Shown one piece after another: positions 1 through 8,207 of a stretch of 64,000 bases of DNA. Both the position numbers and the translations under genes were made by a program. Every line of letters starts with the position of its first letter. Positions within the stretch are counted from its first letter, which is position 1. Under the pieces are notes generated by a model. It was not told the origin of the DNA. It made no database searches and saw only the letters and a program-made list of their open reading frames with translations. Source of the DNA: Pontibacter aydingkolensis (GTDB lineage: Bacteria; Bacteroidota; Bacteroidia; Cytophagales; Hymenobacteraceae); contig NZ_JAHYXK010000009.1 in assembly GCF_019443125.1 (NCBI RefSeq), positions 62,001 through 126,000 of the forward strand, in the 5' to 3' direction.

Positions 1-129
1 TGACTTTGTCAATGTTTCGGGCATGATAACTTGAGCTTGGCACTTAAGCCTAAAAGCTGGGGAAAGAGTAAAATCAGGTACAGGAGCTTTTGCAGCAAGA
101 CCTTTCCCAACATTGAGTGCGTGAACTCT

Positions 130-215
130 ACCGGTAGTGTGGTCCTGCTGCCCCATTAGGTTTCAAACTGGGCGATGGAGCCCGCATAGAAGAGTAAGCT
201 GGCTGGGCGGCAGGC
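130..215 (+). ncRNA. Possible IS110 bridge RNA (seekRNA) region
   Basis: IS110 elements of the IS621 type encode a structured guide RNA in the non-coding flank upstream of the transposase, and this segment lies in that position. By eye, bases 145-153 (CTGCTGCCC) pair with 205-213 (GGGCGGCAG) with one G-U, enclosing a GGGC/GCCC hairpin at 170-173/180-183 and leaving unpaired stretches that could serve as guide loops. The fold is seen in the sequence; the function is inferred from family knowledge. RNA ends, and the left end of the element, cannot be fixed here. Confidence 0.4.
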
Positions 216-251
216 AAGGGCTGTTGTATTTACCCCAAAACACGAAAGCCT

Positions 252-1598
252 ATGAAAAAGCAAACCTTCACAAGAAAGAGTGTCGTCAACCTGCCACTGG
301 TCAATCCGAATGCGGCAGGTATCGACGTAGGAGACACCATTCACGCCGTCGCCGTGCCCGAAGATAGGGGTCCAGAGCCGGTCAGGTCCTTTGGGACGAT
401 GACCGGCGATTTGGAAGCCATCGCCGTCTGGCTGCTCGAGTGCGGGGTGGACACAGTGGCCATGGAGAGCACGGGCGTGTACTGGAAGCCCTTGTTCACC
501 CTGCTCATCCAGCAGGGCCTGGAGGTGTAGCTGGTCAATGCCAAGCAGGTCAAGAACGTGTGCGGCAGGAAGAACGATGAGGATGACGCGCGCTGGATCC
601 AGAAGCTGCACAGTTGCGGACTGCTTCGCAGCAGCTACCTGCCCGATGACGAGCATGAAGCTCTGCGCACCCTGGTGCGCCATCGCAAGGCTTTGGTGAA
701 GGACCGAAGCCGCTGCGTGTTCCGCATGCAGAAGGCCCTGGAGCTGATGAACGTGAAGGTGCACACGCTCCTGCGTGACATCACCGGCAAGGCCGGCCTT
801 GCCATCATTGAGGCCATCCTGCGGGGGGAACGGACAGCGGAGAACTTCCTTGCCTGCGTCCACTTCAAGGTGAAGGCCGACAGGGCCACCATCCTCAAGT
901 CACTGCAGGGCAACTGGCGGGAAGAGCAGCTTTACCTGCTGGAGGATTGTTACATGAACTATCAGTACCTGACCCAGCGTATCGCCTCGTGCGACGTGGC
1001 CATCGAGCGGCAGCTCGAACACTACCACAGGGAGATTCGGCCTGAAGCGGCGCCTGAACGTGAGGCCACCTCCACCAAGAGGGCCAATAGGAACAAGCCC
1101 TCATTCAACACCTACTCCTACCTGAAAAAAGTGCTAGGAGTGGACGTAATGGCTATCTACGGCATTAGCGACATTGCCGCTTTAGAGATTCTCTCGGAGA
1201 CGGGCACAGACATGAGCAAATGGGAAACAGCTAAGCACTTTGTCAGCTGGCTCAATCTGTGCCCTAACAACAAAATATCAGGCGGGAAGCTTATCAGCAG
1301 CACACTGATGAAGAAGAAGCCCAACCCGGCCAGTCATGCTTTCCGCAACGCCGCCAATGCTGTGCAGCGGAGCGACAACTGGCTCGGTGACTACTTCCGC
1401 CGGATGAAAGCAAAGGGCGGTAACAAGTATGCCACCGTGGCCACGGCTAATAAACTTGCCACTATTTACTACAAAATGGTATCTTGCCAACAGGAGTTTA
1501 GGCCCGTAGAATTAGCTGCTTACCAGAAGAAGTACAAGCAAGCAAAGATTATGTATCTGGAGCGAAGGCTTCATGAACTCAAAAAAGAAGCTGCTTAG
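252..1598 (+). pseudogene. IS110-family transposase, interrupted by an in-frame amber codon
   Basis: The first 92 codons and the following 346-residue reading frame are in the same frame and are separated by a single TAG at 528-530. The N-terminal part has the DEDD/RuvC-like motifs of IS110 transposases: AGIDVGD, then AMESTGVYW, and after the stop KNDEDDARWIQ. The C-terminal part (about residues 290-400 of the joined protein) has the Transposase_20 domain, with YGISDIAALEILSETG and a conserved serine region (NPASHAFRNAA). No terminal inverted repeats are obvious, as expected for IS110. The stop separates the second and third acidic motifs, so the element is probably inactive unless the stop is suppressed or is a sequencing error. 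Confidence 0.85.
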
Positions 1599-1644
1599 TT
1601 GTTATATAGAAGTTGGGCTGCATTACAATTTATAGATAGTTCAC

Positions 1645-1746
1645 ATGACTCCAGAGGAAAAGGAAAGACAAAGGTTCATCAATAAAATAGTTTTTAACGC
1701 AAGAGCTATAATATCAAACCAAGTCGTTGTTCCACTGGGAGTCTAA
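1645..1746 (+). pseudogene. 33-codon fragment, probable 5' remnant of a longer gene
   Basis: The frame begins MTPEEKERQRFINKIV and stops after 33 codons. Its opening looks like the N-terminus of a larger cytoplasmic protein (DUF2489-like comes to mind, but I cannot confirm it). It lies directly after the IS110 element, where truncated genes are common. It is too short to assign a function, and it may be chance. Confidence 0.3.
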
Positions 1747-1886
1747 TTACCTGCCTGTTTTTCTCACCTTAATTTAGCCGAACCTTTTCTGCGCAGGCCG
1801 TGCAGATGCTCTCCTGGTTTATAACTACAAGCTCGCACTGCCGTTAGAAAGTAGGTAATATATCTACAAACCTATAACAAAACGCT

Positions 1887-2417
1887 ATGGGTAGATACAA
1901 CAGAGACCGATTAGGCTCAGGCTACGGGGATGATTATTACGACCGCTACGGTGATCTTAACCGTGACGGCCACAACCGCTACTACGACTTCGACCGCGGC
2001 GACCGTTACCGCGATGACCGTCACCTCGACAGGGACAGGGACAGGGACAGCGACAATAGGCTGGACCCTGAAACACGCAACAAGTTCGAAAGAGAATACC
2101 GTGCGCGATTCGAAAACGACAATCGCTATAACAGTGTATACCAGGACCGCGACCGTTTCCGCAACAACTACCGCGACGAAGATGACAGGTACTCCCGCTA
2201 TGATGACCGCAGAGACTGGAGCGGCTCCAGAGGCTACAGCAACAACGACCTAGAGGACCAGAAGCGCAGCAGCAGAGAAAGACGCAGCTTGGGTGATAGA
2301 CACCAAGGCTACGGCATGTCAAACTACGACAGCGCTTCCGACCGTTACACCACCCGGAACTCACGGGGCCGCAACGGCATGGACTACGACCAATCATACT
2401 ACTCCGGCGGTTATTGA
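1887..2417 (+). CDS. Arg/Asp/Tyr-rich low-complexity protein
   Basis: The gene encodes 176 aa, almost all Arg, Asp, Tyr, Asn, Gly and Ser, with RYRDD/DRYGD-like units and a run of alternating Arg-Asp at about residues 49-55. There is no signal peptide, membrane segment or cysteine. It should be intrinsically disordered and close to charge-balanced. The codons of the repeat units vary, so selection on the protein is more likely than recent DNA slippage. It stands alone, and a hairpin terminator follows at 2541. I know no function; comparable low-complexity proteins occur in desiccation- or stress-tolerant Bacteroidota. It is probably a real gene. Confidence 0.6.
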   Translation: MGRYNRDRLGSGYGDDYYDRYGDLNRDGHNRYYDFDRGDRYRDDRHLDRDRDRDSDNRLDPETRNKFEREYRARFENDNRYNSVYQDRDRFRNNYRDEDDRYSRYDDRRDWSGSRGYSNNDLEDQKRSSRERRSLGDRHQGYGMSNYDSASDRYTTRNSRGRNGMDYDQSYYSGGY

Positions 2418-2540
2418 TCAGATCCTGAGAAGAACTAAGGCAGCTCTTAAAACAGGAAAGTGCGCTGCCAAAAGAGTTGATTTTTAGGTGCGGCGCAGGG
2501 TACGTTGCTTGCATTGTGCTGCTGATCTATGAGACTAAGA

Positions 2541-2573
2541 AGCCGCTCCATTTTATGTGGAGCGGCTTTTACT
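2541..2573 (+). terminator. Rho-independent terminator
   Basis: AGCCGCTCCA at 2541-2550 and TGGAGCGGCT at 2558-2567 form a 10-bp stem with a 7-nt loop, followed by T residues. It lies about 120 nt after the low-complexity gene. A near copy sits at 8627-8653. Confidence 0.6.
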
Positions 2574-2579
2574 TTTTAT

Positions 2580-2717
2580 GTTAATACAAGTAACCTGACG
2601 CTAAATAAAACTCAGGGAAGAGGGGCAAATCTGGTTCCTGCCTTTCTGAATGTGCAGGCAACAAATGGTGTGGTGCATCTAATCGACAAAGTTATTTTAC
2701 CGGGTCTTGAAAGCTAG
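2580..2717 (+). pseudogene. C-terminal remnant of a fasciclin (FAS1) domain gene
   Basis: The open frame ending at 2717 carries NVQATNGVVHLIDKVILPG, the diagnostic C-terminal strand of FAS1 domains (usual form: ATNGVIHVIDKVLLP). The rest of the roughly 130-residue domain is absent. The frame's only upstream ATG reads through the terminator hairpin at 2541, so it is not a sensible gene. FAS1 proteins are secreted or surface adhesion proteins and are frequent in this group. The fragment points to deletion or IS-linked rearrangement between the IS110 copy and this point. Confidence 0.55.
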
Positions 2718-2760
2718 TTAGCACCTTTGGGGTCCGGGTAGTGTCTAAGGTGAAATGAAA

Positions 2761-2790
2761 AAGGCCTTCAGTGTTAACTGAAGGCCTTTC
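2761..2790. terminator. Symmetrical hairpin, possible terminator
   Basis: AAGGCCTTCAGT at 2761-2772 and ACTGAAGGCCTT at 2777-2788 form a perfect 12-bp stem with a 4-nt loop. A short A run lies on the left and a short T run on the right. It lies just after the FAS1 remnant and may be its original terminator. Confidence 0.45.
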
Positions 2791-3139
2791 GTGTAGACCA
2801 AAGTTGTCAAAAATCGAACATTATCTTTGATGATTTAACTGCCATTGCAGAATTCTGCCGGTCTCAGGAAGAAAATAAAACTCACGAAAAGCTTTCAGCA
2901 AAATAGATTGTTGCTCCTATTATTAGCCTAGCATTTTACGCAACTATGACTCATACAATCCTAAACAGGACAAATGTTTAGTAGATTATGGGGAGTCTTT
3001 GTAATCCCAACAAAGGTTTGTGCAACAGTAACATCTCTATTGAATTATTGTGTCAATCAAATGGTAAGATAATTGAACCTTGACTAAAGGGATTTCATAG
3101 CTGTAGATTAGTGTGTGAAGATATAAGAGTAACGCCTTC

Positions 3140-4612
3140 TTAAGGATTAAACCTAAGGTTCAGGTAAGGGCCTACGTTCAGGGTGTAAGTCTCGTTAAAC
3201 CTAGCAGGCATATTTTCACTGCCCAAGAAGATATTTCTTAGCCCTCTCTCTACACTAATGCCATAGCCAACAGTCAGGCCTCCGATCCGTTTCTCCTGAC
3301 CCAAAGCCCCTCGCACACCATAGTCATATTGACTGTACCTGCTTTGGGTTTCTCGCAGTTCACCTTGTTTGTCGTACAGAAACCCACCGAATAAACCGGC
3401 TTTAACGGTGATATCAGAGAGCAGGGATTTCCTGTTTTGAAGCAAGTTGTACTGATACTGTACATACCCTTTATAGTAGGTTAGCTCGAGTCCCTTTCTG
3501 ATATAGCTGCCATCCCCGAAGGTTTTGTATTCTTGCCCGTTCTTTGCAAGGTGAACCTCCGCGGAAATTATACTTTTGCTGCTGAGATGGTATCCAAGTG
3601 TAAGACCTATACTTTCCTTGAACGTAGGGCTGCTTGAGATAAGGCTTCCTCTATCGAAGCTCCTTTGGGTTTCATTATTTAGTAACCAGCTATTGTTATA
3701 GGATAAGGTTAAACCAAGGTTGAGCCTGCTCAATATTATTGGCTTTTTCTCGTACTCTTCAGTAGCATTGTTTTGAACCTCAGCCATAGGCCTGAAGCCT
3801 AAGGAGTCGAAGGCTGCATAAATTCCCTTGTTCAGCGGGTCAGGTATCACCGTCCTTGTTTTCAGGAGATCCGAAGGAGTACTTTTTGATATACTGCCCA
3901 GGGAAGCCAAACTATTATCTGTTGAAGGAAGTGTTGATGCTTCGTGCTCAAGAATATTCTCATGCACTCCGGTAACAGACTTAAGAGAGACCTTCGAAGC
4001 ATCTTCGTCTTCATGAAAGGGGGATTCTTCCTGTTGCTGATTTACCTGGTGTTCTGATAAATTTTCGCTGATGTTTCCTAGCTGGGGTGATTGCTGCTCT
4101 TCAGTAGTGGCGGATGTATTTTCATTGTTCTTTTTTACACCGAAACCGGTGGCCAAACTTTCTCTTGCAAGAGTGTCAGCTAACAATATGGAAGTTTCAG
4201 AGTCTCTGACTAATAAAGTCTTAGTATCTTCCGAATTTAAATAGTAGGCACCTGCAATCCCAACCATAAATAGGAACATGGCAGCTACTGCTGTCCACTG
4301 CCATTTATGCCAGCTTATACCTCCTGTTCTATCAAGTTCTTTACTGACCCTTGTCCAGACTAGATCGATGTTCAGTTGCTTGTTAATGGACTGCCAGACA
4401 TGAGAAGGCGCTATATGGTGCTGCGAAGAATAGCTCTCTTTTATTTTTTGGAATAAATAAGATTCTTCTGATTCGGGCGCCGCATCAACAGGAGAATTTT
4501 CATCAAGGGAAGCGGACAGATCATTCCACAGAAGGTCTGGAGCCTTCTTGTTCATCTGTCCAAAGCTGTTCTTTATCTTATCGTTCAGCTTGTCGTTCTT
4601 CTCCTTCATCAC
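3140..4612 (-). CDS. Predicted dual-membrane-spanning (Dma-like) anti-sigma factor
   Basis: The protein is 490 aa. Residues 1-100 are cytoplasmic, with three short Trp-containing helical units (LLWNDLSASL, HVWQSINKQL, LVWTRVSKEL) of the kind seen in Bacteroidota anti-sigma domains. A single membrane helix spans about 105-124. Residues 130-290 are Ser/Glu/Gln-rich and look disordered. Residues 292-490 have alternating strands and aromatic girdles of an outer-membrane beta-barrel, ending in the aromatic-rich YLNLRFNP. The order matches the Dma anti-sigma factors of Bacteroides thetaiotaomicron, which cross both membranes. It follows the sigma and lipoprotein genes, 32 nt after the latter. The likely role is to hold the ECF sigma factor and release it on an outer-membrane signal. 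The architecture is read from sequence; the role is inference. Confidence 0.7.
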   Translation of the reverse strand: MMKEKNDKLNDKIKNSFGQMNKKAPDLLWNDLSASLDENSPVDAAPESEESYLFQKIKESYSSQHHIAPSHVWQSINKQLNIDLVWTRVSKELDRTGGISWHKWQWTAVAAMFLFMVGIAGAYYLNSEDTKTLLVRDSETSILLADTLARESLATGFGVKKNNENTSATTEEQQSPQLGNISENLSEHQVNQQQEESPFHEDEDASKVSLKSVTGVHENILEHEASTLPSTDNSLASLGSISKSTPSDLLKTRTVIPDPLNKGIYAAFDSLGFRPMAEVQNNATEEYEKKPIILSRLNLGLTLSYNNSWLLNNETQRSFDRGSLISSSPTFKESIGLTLGYHLSSKSIISAEVHLAKNGQEYKTFGDGSYIRKGLELTYYKGYVQYQYNLLQNRKSLLSDITVKAGLFGGFLYDKQGELRETQSRYSQYDYGVRGALGQEKRIGGLTVGYGISVERGLRNIFLGSENMPARFNETYTLNVGPYLNLRFNP

Positions 4613-4644
4613 CTAAGCTATTTGATCTTTAAGGTTAGCACCAA

Positions 4645-5352
4645 TTAATAGGTAAATACTACTTCCGCTCCTTTGTTAAAACGGCTTACCACAATTTCAT
4701 AGATGTCTTCGTTTATTTCTTCATTTATAAGAATTGTAGCTACCCCATTTCTTTGAACCACTTCCGCGCTTTCAAAATAAGAAGAAGGAACAGCCTGAAA
4801 CCAATAGAAAGGGTTTAATCTGATGGTGGCAGCGGTTGGTGTTTCTCTCTTTAGGATGATCTGATTTCCGTCTGGCAAGCTTTTAGCCACAACTTCAAAA
4901 TCTTCCGATGATTGAAGCTCAAGAATAAAAGGAAGCTCAGTTCCTCCACTCGGACGGTACATACCTTTCACTACAAGACCGCTCCTTCCTTGATTATCGT
5001 CAGAGTCATCATTCTCAAAGGTTTCAAAACCTATGGTTATTCGGTTATAGTTTCCCTGCGGAACTTGGAACTTCAGTTCCCCAATATTTTGATCGGGAGA
5101 AAAAGGGACATAAAGTCCCTGCTTGTATTCTTTTTCGAAATGAATGCCCTCTGCTTGCTCCCTGTCTCCTTCAAACTCAAAAGAAGATAAAATAACATGA
5201 CCTTCTGTAAAGCGAATGTTGCTGCCAGAGGTCTGCTCCCTCTGCATATCTACCTGAAAGCTTACATCAACGGGTATTTTGAACTCATCTTCTTTCTCAC
5301 ATGAGAGAAGAAAGCAGGAAAGGAAAAGCACTAGAAACGATACTCTTCTCAT
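4645..5352 (-). CDS. Sigma-associated lipoprotein, family member 1
   Basis: The gene encodes 235 aa starting at MRRVSFLVLFLSCFLLSC, a typical lipoprotein signal with the lipobox cysteine at residue 18. The start at 5352 is preferred over an upstream in-frame start at 5496 because a sigma-type promoter (5416-5442) lies between them. The mature protein is acidic and beta-rich, with HVILSSFEFEG, VPQGNYNRITIGFE and RLNPFYWFQAVP. These align by eye with the products at 6588 and 7488, so the three form a family. It sits between the sigma gene and the predicted anti-sigma gene. It probably has an envelope role, perhaps as sensor ligand or as regulon output; no named family is recognised with confidence. 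Confidence 0.75.
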   Translation of the reverse strand: MRRVSFLVLFLSCFLLSCEKEDEFKIPVDVSFQVDMQREQTSGSNIRFTEGHVILSSFEFEGDREQAEGIHFEKEYKQGLYVPFSPDQNIGELKFQVPQGNYNRITIGFETFENDDSDDNQGRSGLVVKGMYRPSGGTELPFILELQSSEDFEVVAKSLPDGNQIILKRETPTAATIRLNPFYWFQAVPSSYFESAEVVQRNGVATILINEEINEDIYEIVVSRFNKGAEVVFTY

Positions 5353-5415
5353 TTTGAAAACTCTTTTACTATGACGTCTTTTCACTACCTTGTTAGAATA
5401 AGCGCTATTGATGTT

Positions 5416-5442
5416 AAGATGCATATCAAGCCGTAAACGTTG
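5416..5442 (-). promoter_or_regulatory. ECF sigma-type promoter of lipoprotein 1
   Basis: On the minus strand CAACGTTT (5442-5435) is followed after exactly 14 nt by ATCTT (5420-5416). The same arrangement lies before the sigma gene and before the divergent lipoprotein gene. It predicts a transcript starting roughly 55 nt before the ATG at 5352. Confidence 0.6.
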
Positions 5443-5482
5443 GAAGATAACGGTAAATAATTTTAATTTTCCATAAAGTTTT

Positions 5483-6061
5483 TTACATTTCTGCATTTTT
5501 ACCCTCCTTTATAGCCTTTGATAAAGCGATTACCTTACTTTCCTGTCTTGCAATAGATTCTTTTAACAGGAATCTTGCCCTGTTGAGCTGCGACCTTGAA
5601 GTTCCTTCTGATGTTCCCATCAGCTCCGCTATTTCCTTGTGGTCATAACCTTCAATGGCGAAAAGTTTCAAAACCATACCTGCCTTTGATGGTAGCTGGT
5701 TAACTAAGGCAATCAGCTCATCAGCGTGGAGCCTGTCTAGGATATTATCCACCAAAGGGTCGATATAGTTTTGGTAAATATCAAGATGCTCTTTTTCCCG
5801 CTTTTTCTTTTGATAATATGCAAGCGCCGTATTAACCATTATTTTCCGGACCCAGCCTTCAAAGGAACCGGTAAATTCATACGAGGCAAGGCTACGGAAC
5901 ACCTTAATGAAACCTTCCTGCAGCACATCGCAGGCTTCGTCCTCATCTTTGGTATAGATAAGGCAGACATTATACATTTTATCTGCATGCTGCCTGTACA
6001 GCATTTCCTGCGCCCGACGCTCCTTGGCAATACATTTCTCGATAAGTTCTCTCTCAGACAT
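5483..6061 (-). CDS. RNA polymerase sigma factor, ECF subfamily
   Basis: The protein is 192 aa, the usual size for ECF sigma factors. Region 2 covers about residues 20-90, with DEDEACDVLQEGFIKVFRSL for core binding and -10 recognition. Region 4 covers about 110-170, with LPSKAGMVLKLFAIEGYDHKE followed by a helix-turn-helix and RSQLNRARFLLKE. There is no extra domain. It is first of three co-directional genes, followed by a lipoprotein and a predicted transmembrane anti-sigma factor. Its own upstream region carries the same CAACnTTT-N14-RTCTW motif as its neighbours, which suggests autoregulation. Confidence 0.92.
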   Translation of the reverse strand: MSERELIEKCIAKERRAQEMLYRQHADKMYNVCLIYTKDEDEACDVLQEGFIKVFRSLASYEFTGSFEGWVRKIMVNTALAYYQKKKREKEHLDIYQNYIDPLVDNILDRLHADELIALVNQLPSKAGMVLKLFAIEGYDHKEIAELMGTSEGTSRSQLNRARFLLKESIARQESKVIALSKAIKEGKNAEM

Positions 6062-6110
6062 AGCAAAAACGCTGGGTACTATAAAATAGAATGCGGACCT
6101 AAGTAAGCCT

Positions 6111-6137
6111 TAGATATAAAAAGACCACCAAAAGTTG
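6111..6137 (-). promoter_or_regulatory. ECF sigma-type promoter of the sigma gene itself
   Basis: On the minus strand CAACTTTT (6137-6130) is followed after 14 nt by ATCTA (6115-6111), about 50 nt before the start codon of the sigma gene. Its match to the two lipoprotein promoters in sequence and spacing argues for positive autoregulation. Confidence 0.6.
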
Positions 6138-6531
6138 GAATTCGAGAACCATCAAGAAGAAAAAAAGTAATAACACCATTCTTCTCCCCAAAAAGCTTTT
6201 TATTTTTCATGGTATTATCCTATAAATTAAATATGCCAATTTGCTGATACATAATTTTTAAAAAATAACAGCGTTAGTTAAGCACTGCCATTTAGTAAAT
6301 TAAAAGAGATTGTAGCATCTTTTGACAAAACAACTTCTAAAGCACTGCATTAGAAACGTACAAAAGTAAACATTTCTGTAATAGAGGAAGACAGAGACGC
6401 TTTAATATTTAGAAGTATTTGTTTATGCCGCTGCAGCTTATAACTTCCTGTGCATTAAATGTTTAATAAAAGGTCATAGTTTATTGACTTATTTTTAAAA
6501 AACTAATTGCCATTTTTTTCTGCCACTATTC
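6138..6531. other. AT-rich divergent intergenic region
   Basis: About 390 nt of AT-rich sequence lies between the sigma gene promoter and the promoter of the divergent lipoprotein gene. I see no gene, RNA or clear repeat in it. It may hold sites for other regulators. Confidence 0.5.
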
Positions 6532-6558
6532 CAACGTTTAGCAGCCAGTCAGTGTCTT
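6532..6558 (+). promoter_or_regulatory. ECF sigma-type promoter of lipoprotein 2
   Basis: CAACGTTT (6532-6539) is followed after 14 nt by GTCTT (6554-6558), about 30 nt before the ATG at 6588. It rules out a longer in-frame start at 6507, which lies upstream of the promoter. Confidence 0.6.
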
Positions 6559-6587
6559 CCCCACAAAACGACCTAAATCATAACCTC

Positions 6588-7274
6588 ATGAAAACCTCAT
6601 CCTTATTACTTATTGGTTCTTTAGCGCTTGGTTTGTTTGCCTGCGATTCAGAAACTGCAGCGCCGCAGCCCCAGGTAGGGCTAAGCTTTAACACCGTCAA
6701 AGAGGCCGCGGCTATGGGAGCCAGGCTTTCGGCTCCAAACAGCCTATCCTTTACCTCCGGCACCATCACTTTAAGAGAGATCCAGTTTGAGGTGGAGAGC
6801 GATGCTGACTCCCTGGAGGTAGAATTCGAGCTGGAGCAGGATGTGACCATTGACTTCGCCACCGGCGCCACTTCCCCTGACATCAGCGCCATAACCATCC
6901 CCGCAGGCACCTATGAGGAGTTTGAAATAGAGATGGAACTACAGGATCAAGGTACTAAGCCAGCTATTATGCTGAACGGCACCTTCACGGATGCACAGGG
7001 AAAGGCCCACCCAATCCGGTTCGAGTTCAATTCAGGTGAAACATTTGAAGTGGAAAGAGAAGGCGTAATCACTTTTGCAGAAGGGCAGAGCATGGTAGCC
7101 CAGGTTACTTTTGACCCTACTGCTTGGTTCGCAGGTGTTTCTTCTGCACAGTTGGCAAGCGCAGTTAAGAACGCAGAAGGAGTTATCGTTATTAGCTCGA
7201 CTCAGAACACAGACATCTTTGAAGTGGTGGCCGATGGCTTGGACCTGGCGACAAACGTAGAGATCGAAGACTAG
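6588..7274 (+). CDS. Sigma-associated lipoprotein, family member 2
   Basis: The gene encodes 228 aa with the signal MKTSSLLLIGSLALGLFAC, lipobox cysteine at residue 19. The mature part is acidic and beta-rich, with the same landmarks as the protein at 4645-5352: TITLREIQFEVES, IPAGTYEEFEIEMEL, a segment ending FNSGETFEVE, and FDPTAWFAGV near the C-terminus. It is transcribed away from the sigma gene from a matching promoter, so it is a likely direct target of that sigma factor. A strong terminator follows at 7351. No biochemical function can be read; ligand binding or envelope-stress protection would fit. Confidence 0.75.
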   Translation: MKTSSLLLIGSLALGLFACDSETAAPQPQVGLSFNTVKEAAAMGARLSAPNSLSFTSGTITLREIQFEVESDADSLEVEFELEQDVTIDFATGATSPDISAITIPAGTYEEFEIEMELQDQGTKPAIMLNGTFTDAQGKAHPIRFEFNSGETFEVEREGVITFAEGQSMVAQVTFDPTAWFAGVSSAQLASAVKNAEGVIVISSTQNTDIFEVVADGLDLATNVEIED

Positions 7275-7350
7275 AGCAGAGAATTTAAGGAGTATAACCT
7301 GCGATGAACAGCTATTTCCGGGACTGGAAGATCTACAACATCCGGTTAAA

Positions 7351-7387
7351 AAATGAAGAGCACTCTGATTGAGTGCTCTTCATTTTA
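7351..7387. terminator. Bidirectional hairpin terminator
   Basis: AAATGAAGAGCACTC (7351-7365) and GAGTGCTCTTCATTT (7371-7385) form a perfect 15-bp stem with a 5-nt loop. It separates lipoprotein gene 2 from lipoprotein gene 3, so the third is likely transcribed on its own. Confidence 0.75.
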
Positions 7388-7487
7388 ATCGCTCTAAAAC
7401 TGGTGGTGCACTGCACCCATGTTCACCTTTGAGTTCTTACTTAATATTTGCTTTCAGCCTTTTAACCAATTTTAACCGATCAATTAT

Positions 7488-8207
7488 ATGAAAATTCAGT
7501 TTCACTTTATATCATCAGCTCTCCTGCTCGCAGGGCTAAGCCTTTTCACCTCCTGCGAGACAGAAGAGGTGAACCGTACCAGCGGAAGTGTGGCGGTGCA
7601 GGCAACCGTCTCTCCACTTACGGCAATGGAAAGCCAGCAGGGCCGGATTGTGATCAACGATTTCCGCATCAACATGAAGGAAGTTGAGTTTGAGTTTGAC
7701 AAGACTGATTTAAGGTCCACCACAGAGGTTGCCATCAAAGATGTAAAGCTCAAGGGGCCTTTTGAGTTCGACCTGCTTAGCCCAAGCGGCTCTTTGAGTG
7801 CTTTAGCGGCAACGGTAGAATTGCCTAACGCCGTTTATGAAGAAGTTGGTTTTAAAACTCACAAAGGCACCAGTGGCGTTATGCTGGATAGAGCTGTACT
7901 AATGACTGGCACTATAGACGGTGTTCCTTTTGAGTTCTGGCATGATATGGACGAAGAGTTTGATGTGGACTTTACAGATGCCAACCAGGATCTGGTGGTG
8001 AACGGGCAGGATCAGGCGCTGATCATCGACTATAAATTAGGCACCTTGGTGGGTGCCGCGTCAGGAGTAGACTTAACTACCGCCACCGACGGAAACGGAG
8101 ATGGTAGAATAGAAATACATTCCAAGGACACAGACGGTAACCAAAACCTTGCAAAGGCCCTGCGTGACAGCCTACGCAATGCCATTAAGCTGATTGACGA
8201 CAAGTAG
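7488..8207 (+). CDS. Sigma-associated lipoprotein, family member 3 (divergent)
   Basis: The gene encodes 239 aa with a signal peptide (MKIQFHFISSALLLAGLSL) and a cysteine in TSC. It keeps the GRIVINDFRINMKEVEFEFDK and LPNAVYEEVGFKTHKG segments that correspond to those of the two preceding lipoproteins. The C-terminal half differs and contains two Asp-rich, EF-hand/dockerin-like stretches (DANQDLVVNG and DGNGDGRIEIHSKD) that could bind calcium. No clear copy of the ECF promoter lies upstream. I infer a diverged paralogue of the same envelope family. Confidence 0.7.
   Translation: MKIQFHFISSALLLAGLSLFTSCETEEVNRTSGSVAVQATVSPLTAMESQQGRIVINDFRINMKEVEFEFDKTDLRSTTEVAIKDVKLKGPFEFDLLSPSGSLSALAATVELPNAVYEEVGFKTHKGTSGVMLDRAVLMTGTIDGVPFEFWHDMDEEFDVDFTDANQDLVVNGQDQALIIDYKLGTLVGAASGVDLTTATDGNGDGRIEIHSKDTDGNQNLAKALRDSLRNAIKLIDDK

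Noticed and set aside
5353..5496. 48-codon extension of lipoprotein 1
   Set aside because: It would start upstream of the ECF promoter and hide the signal peptide.
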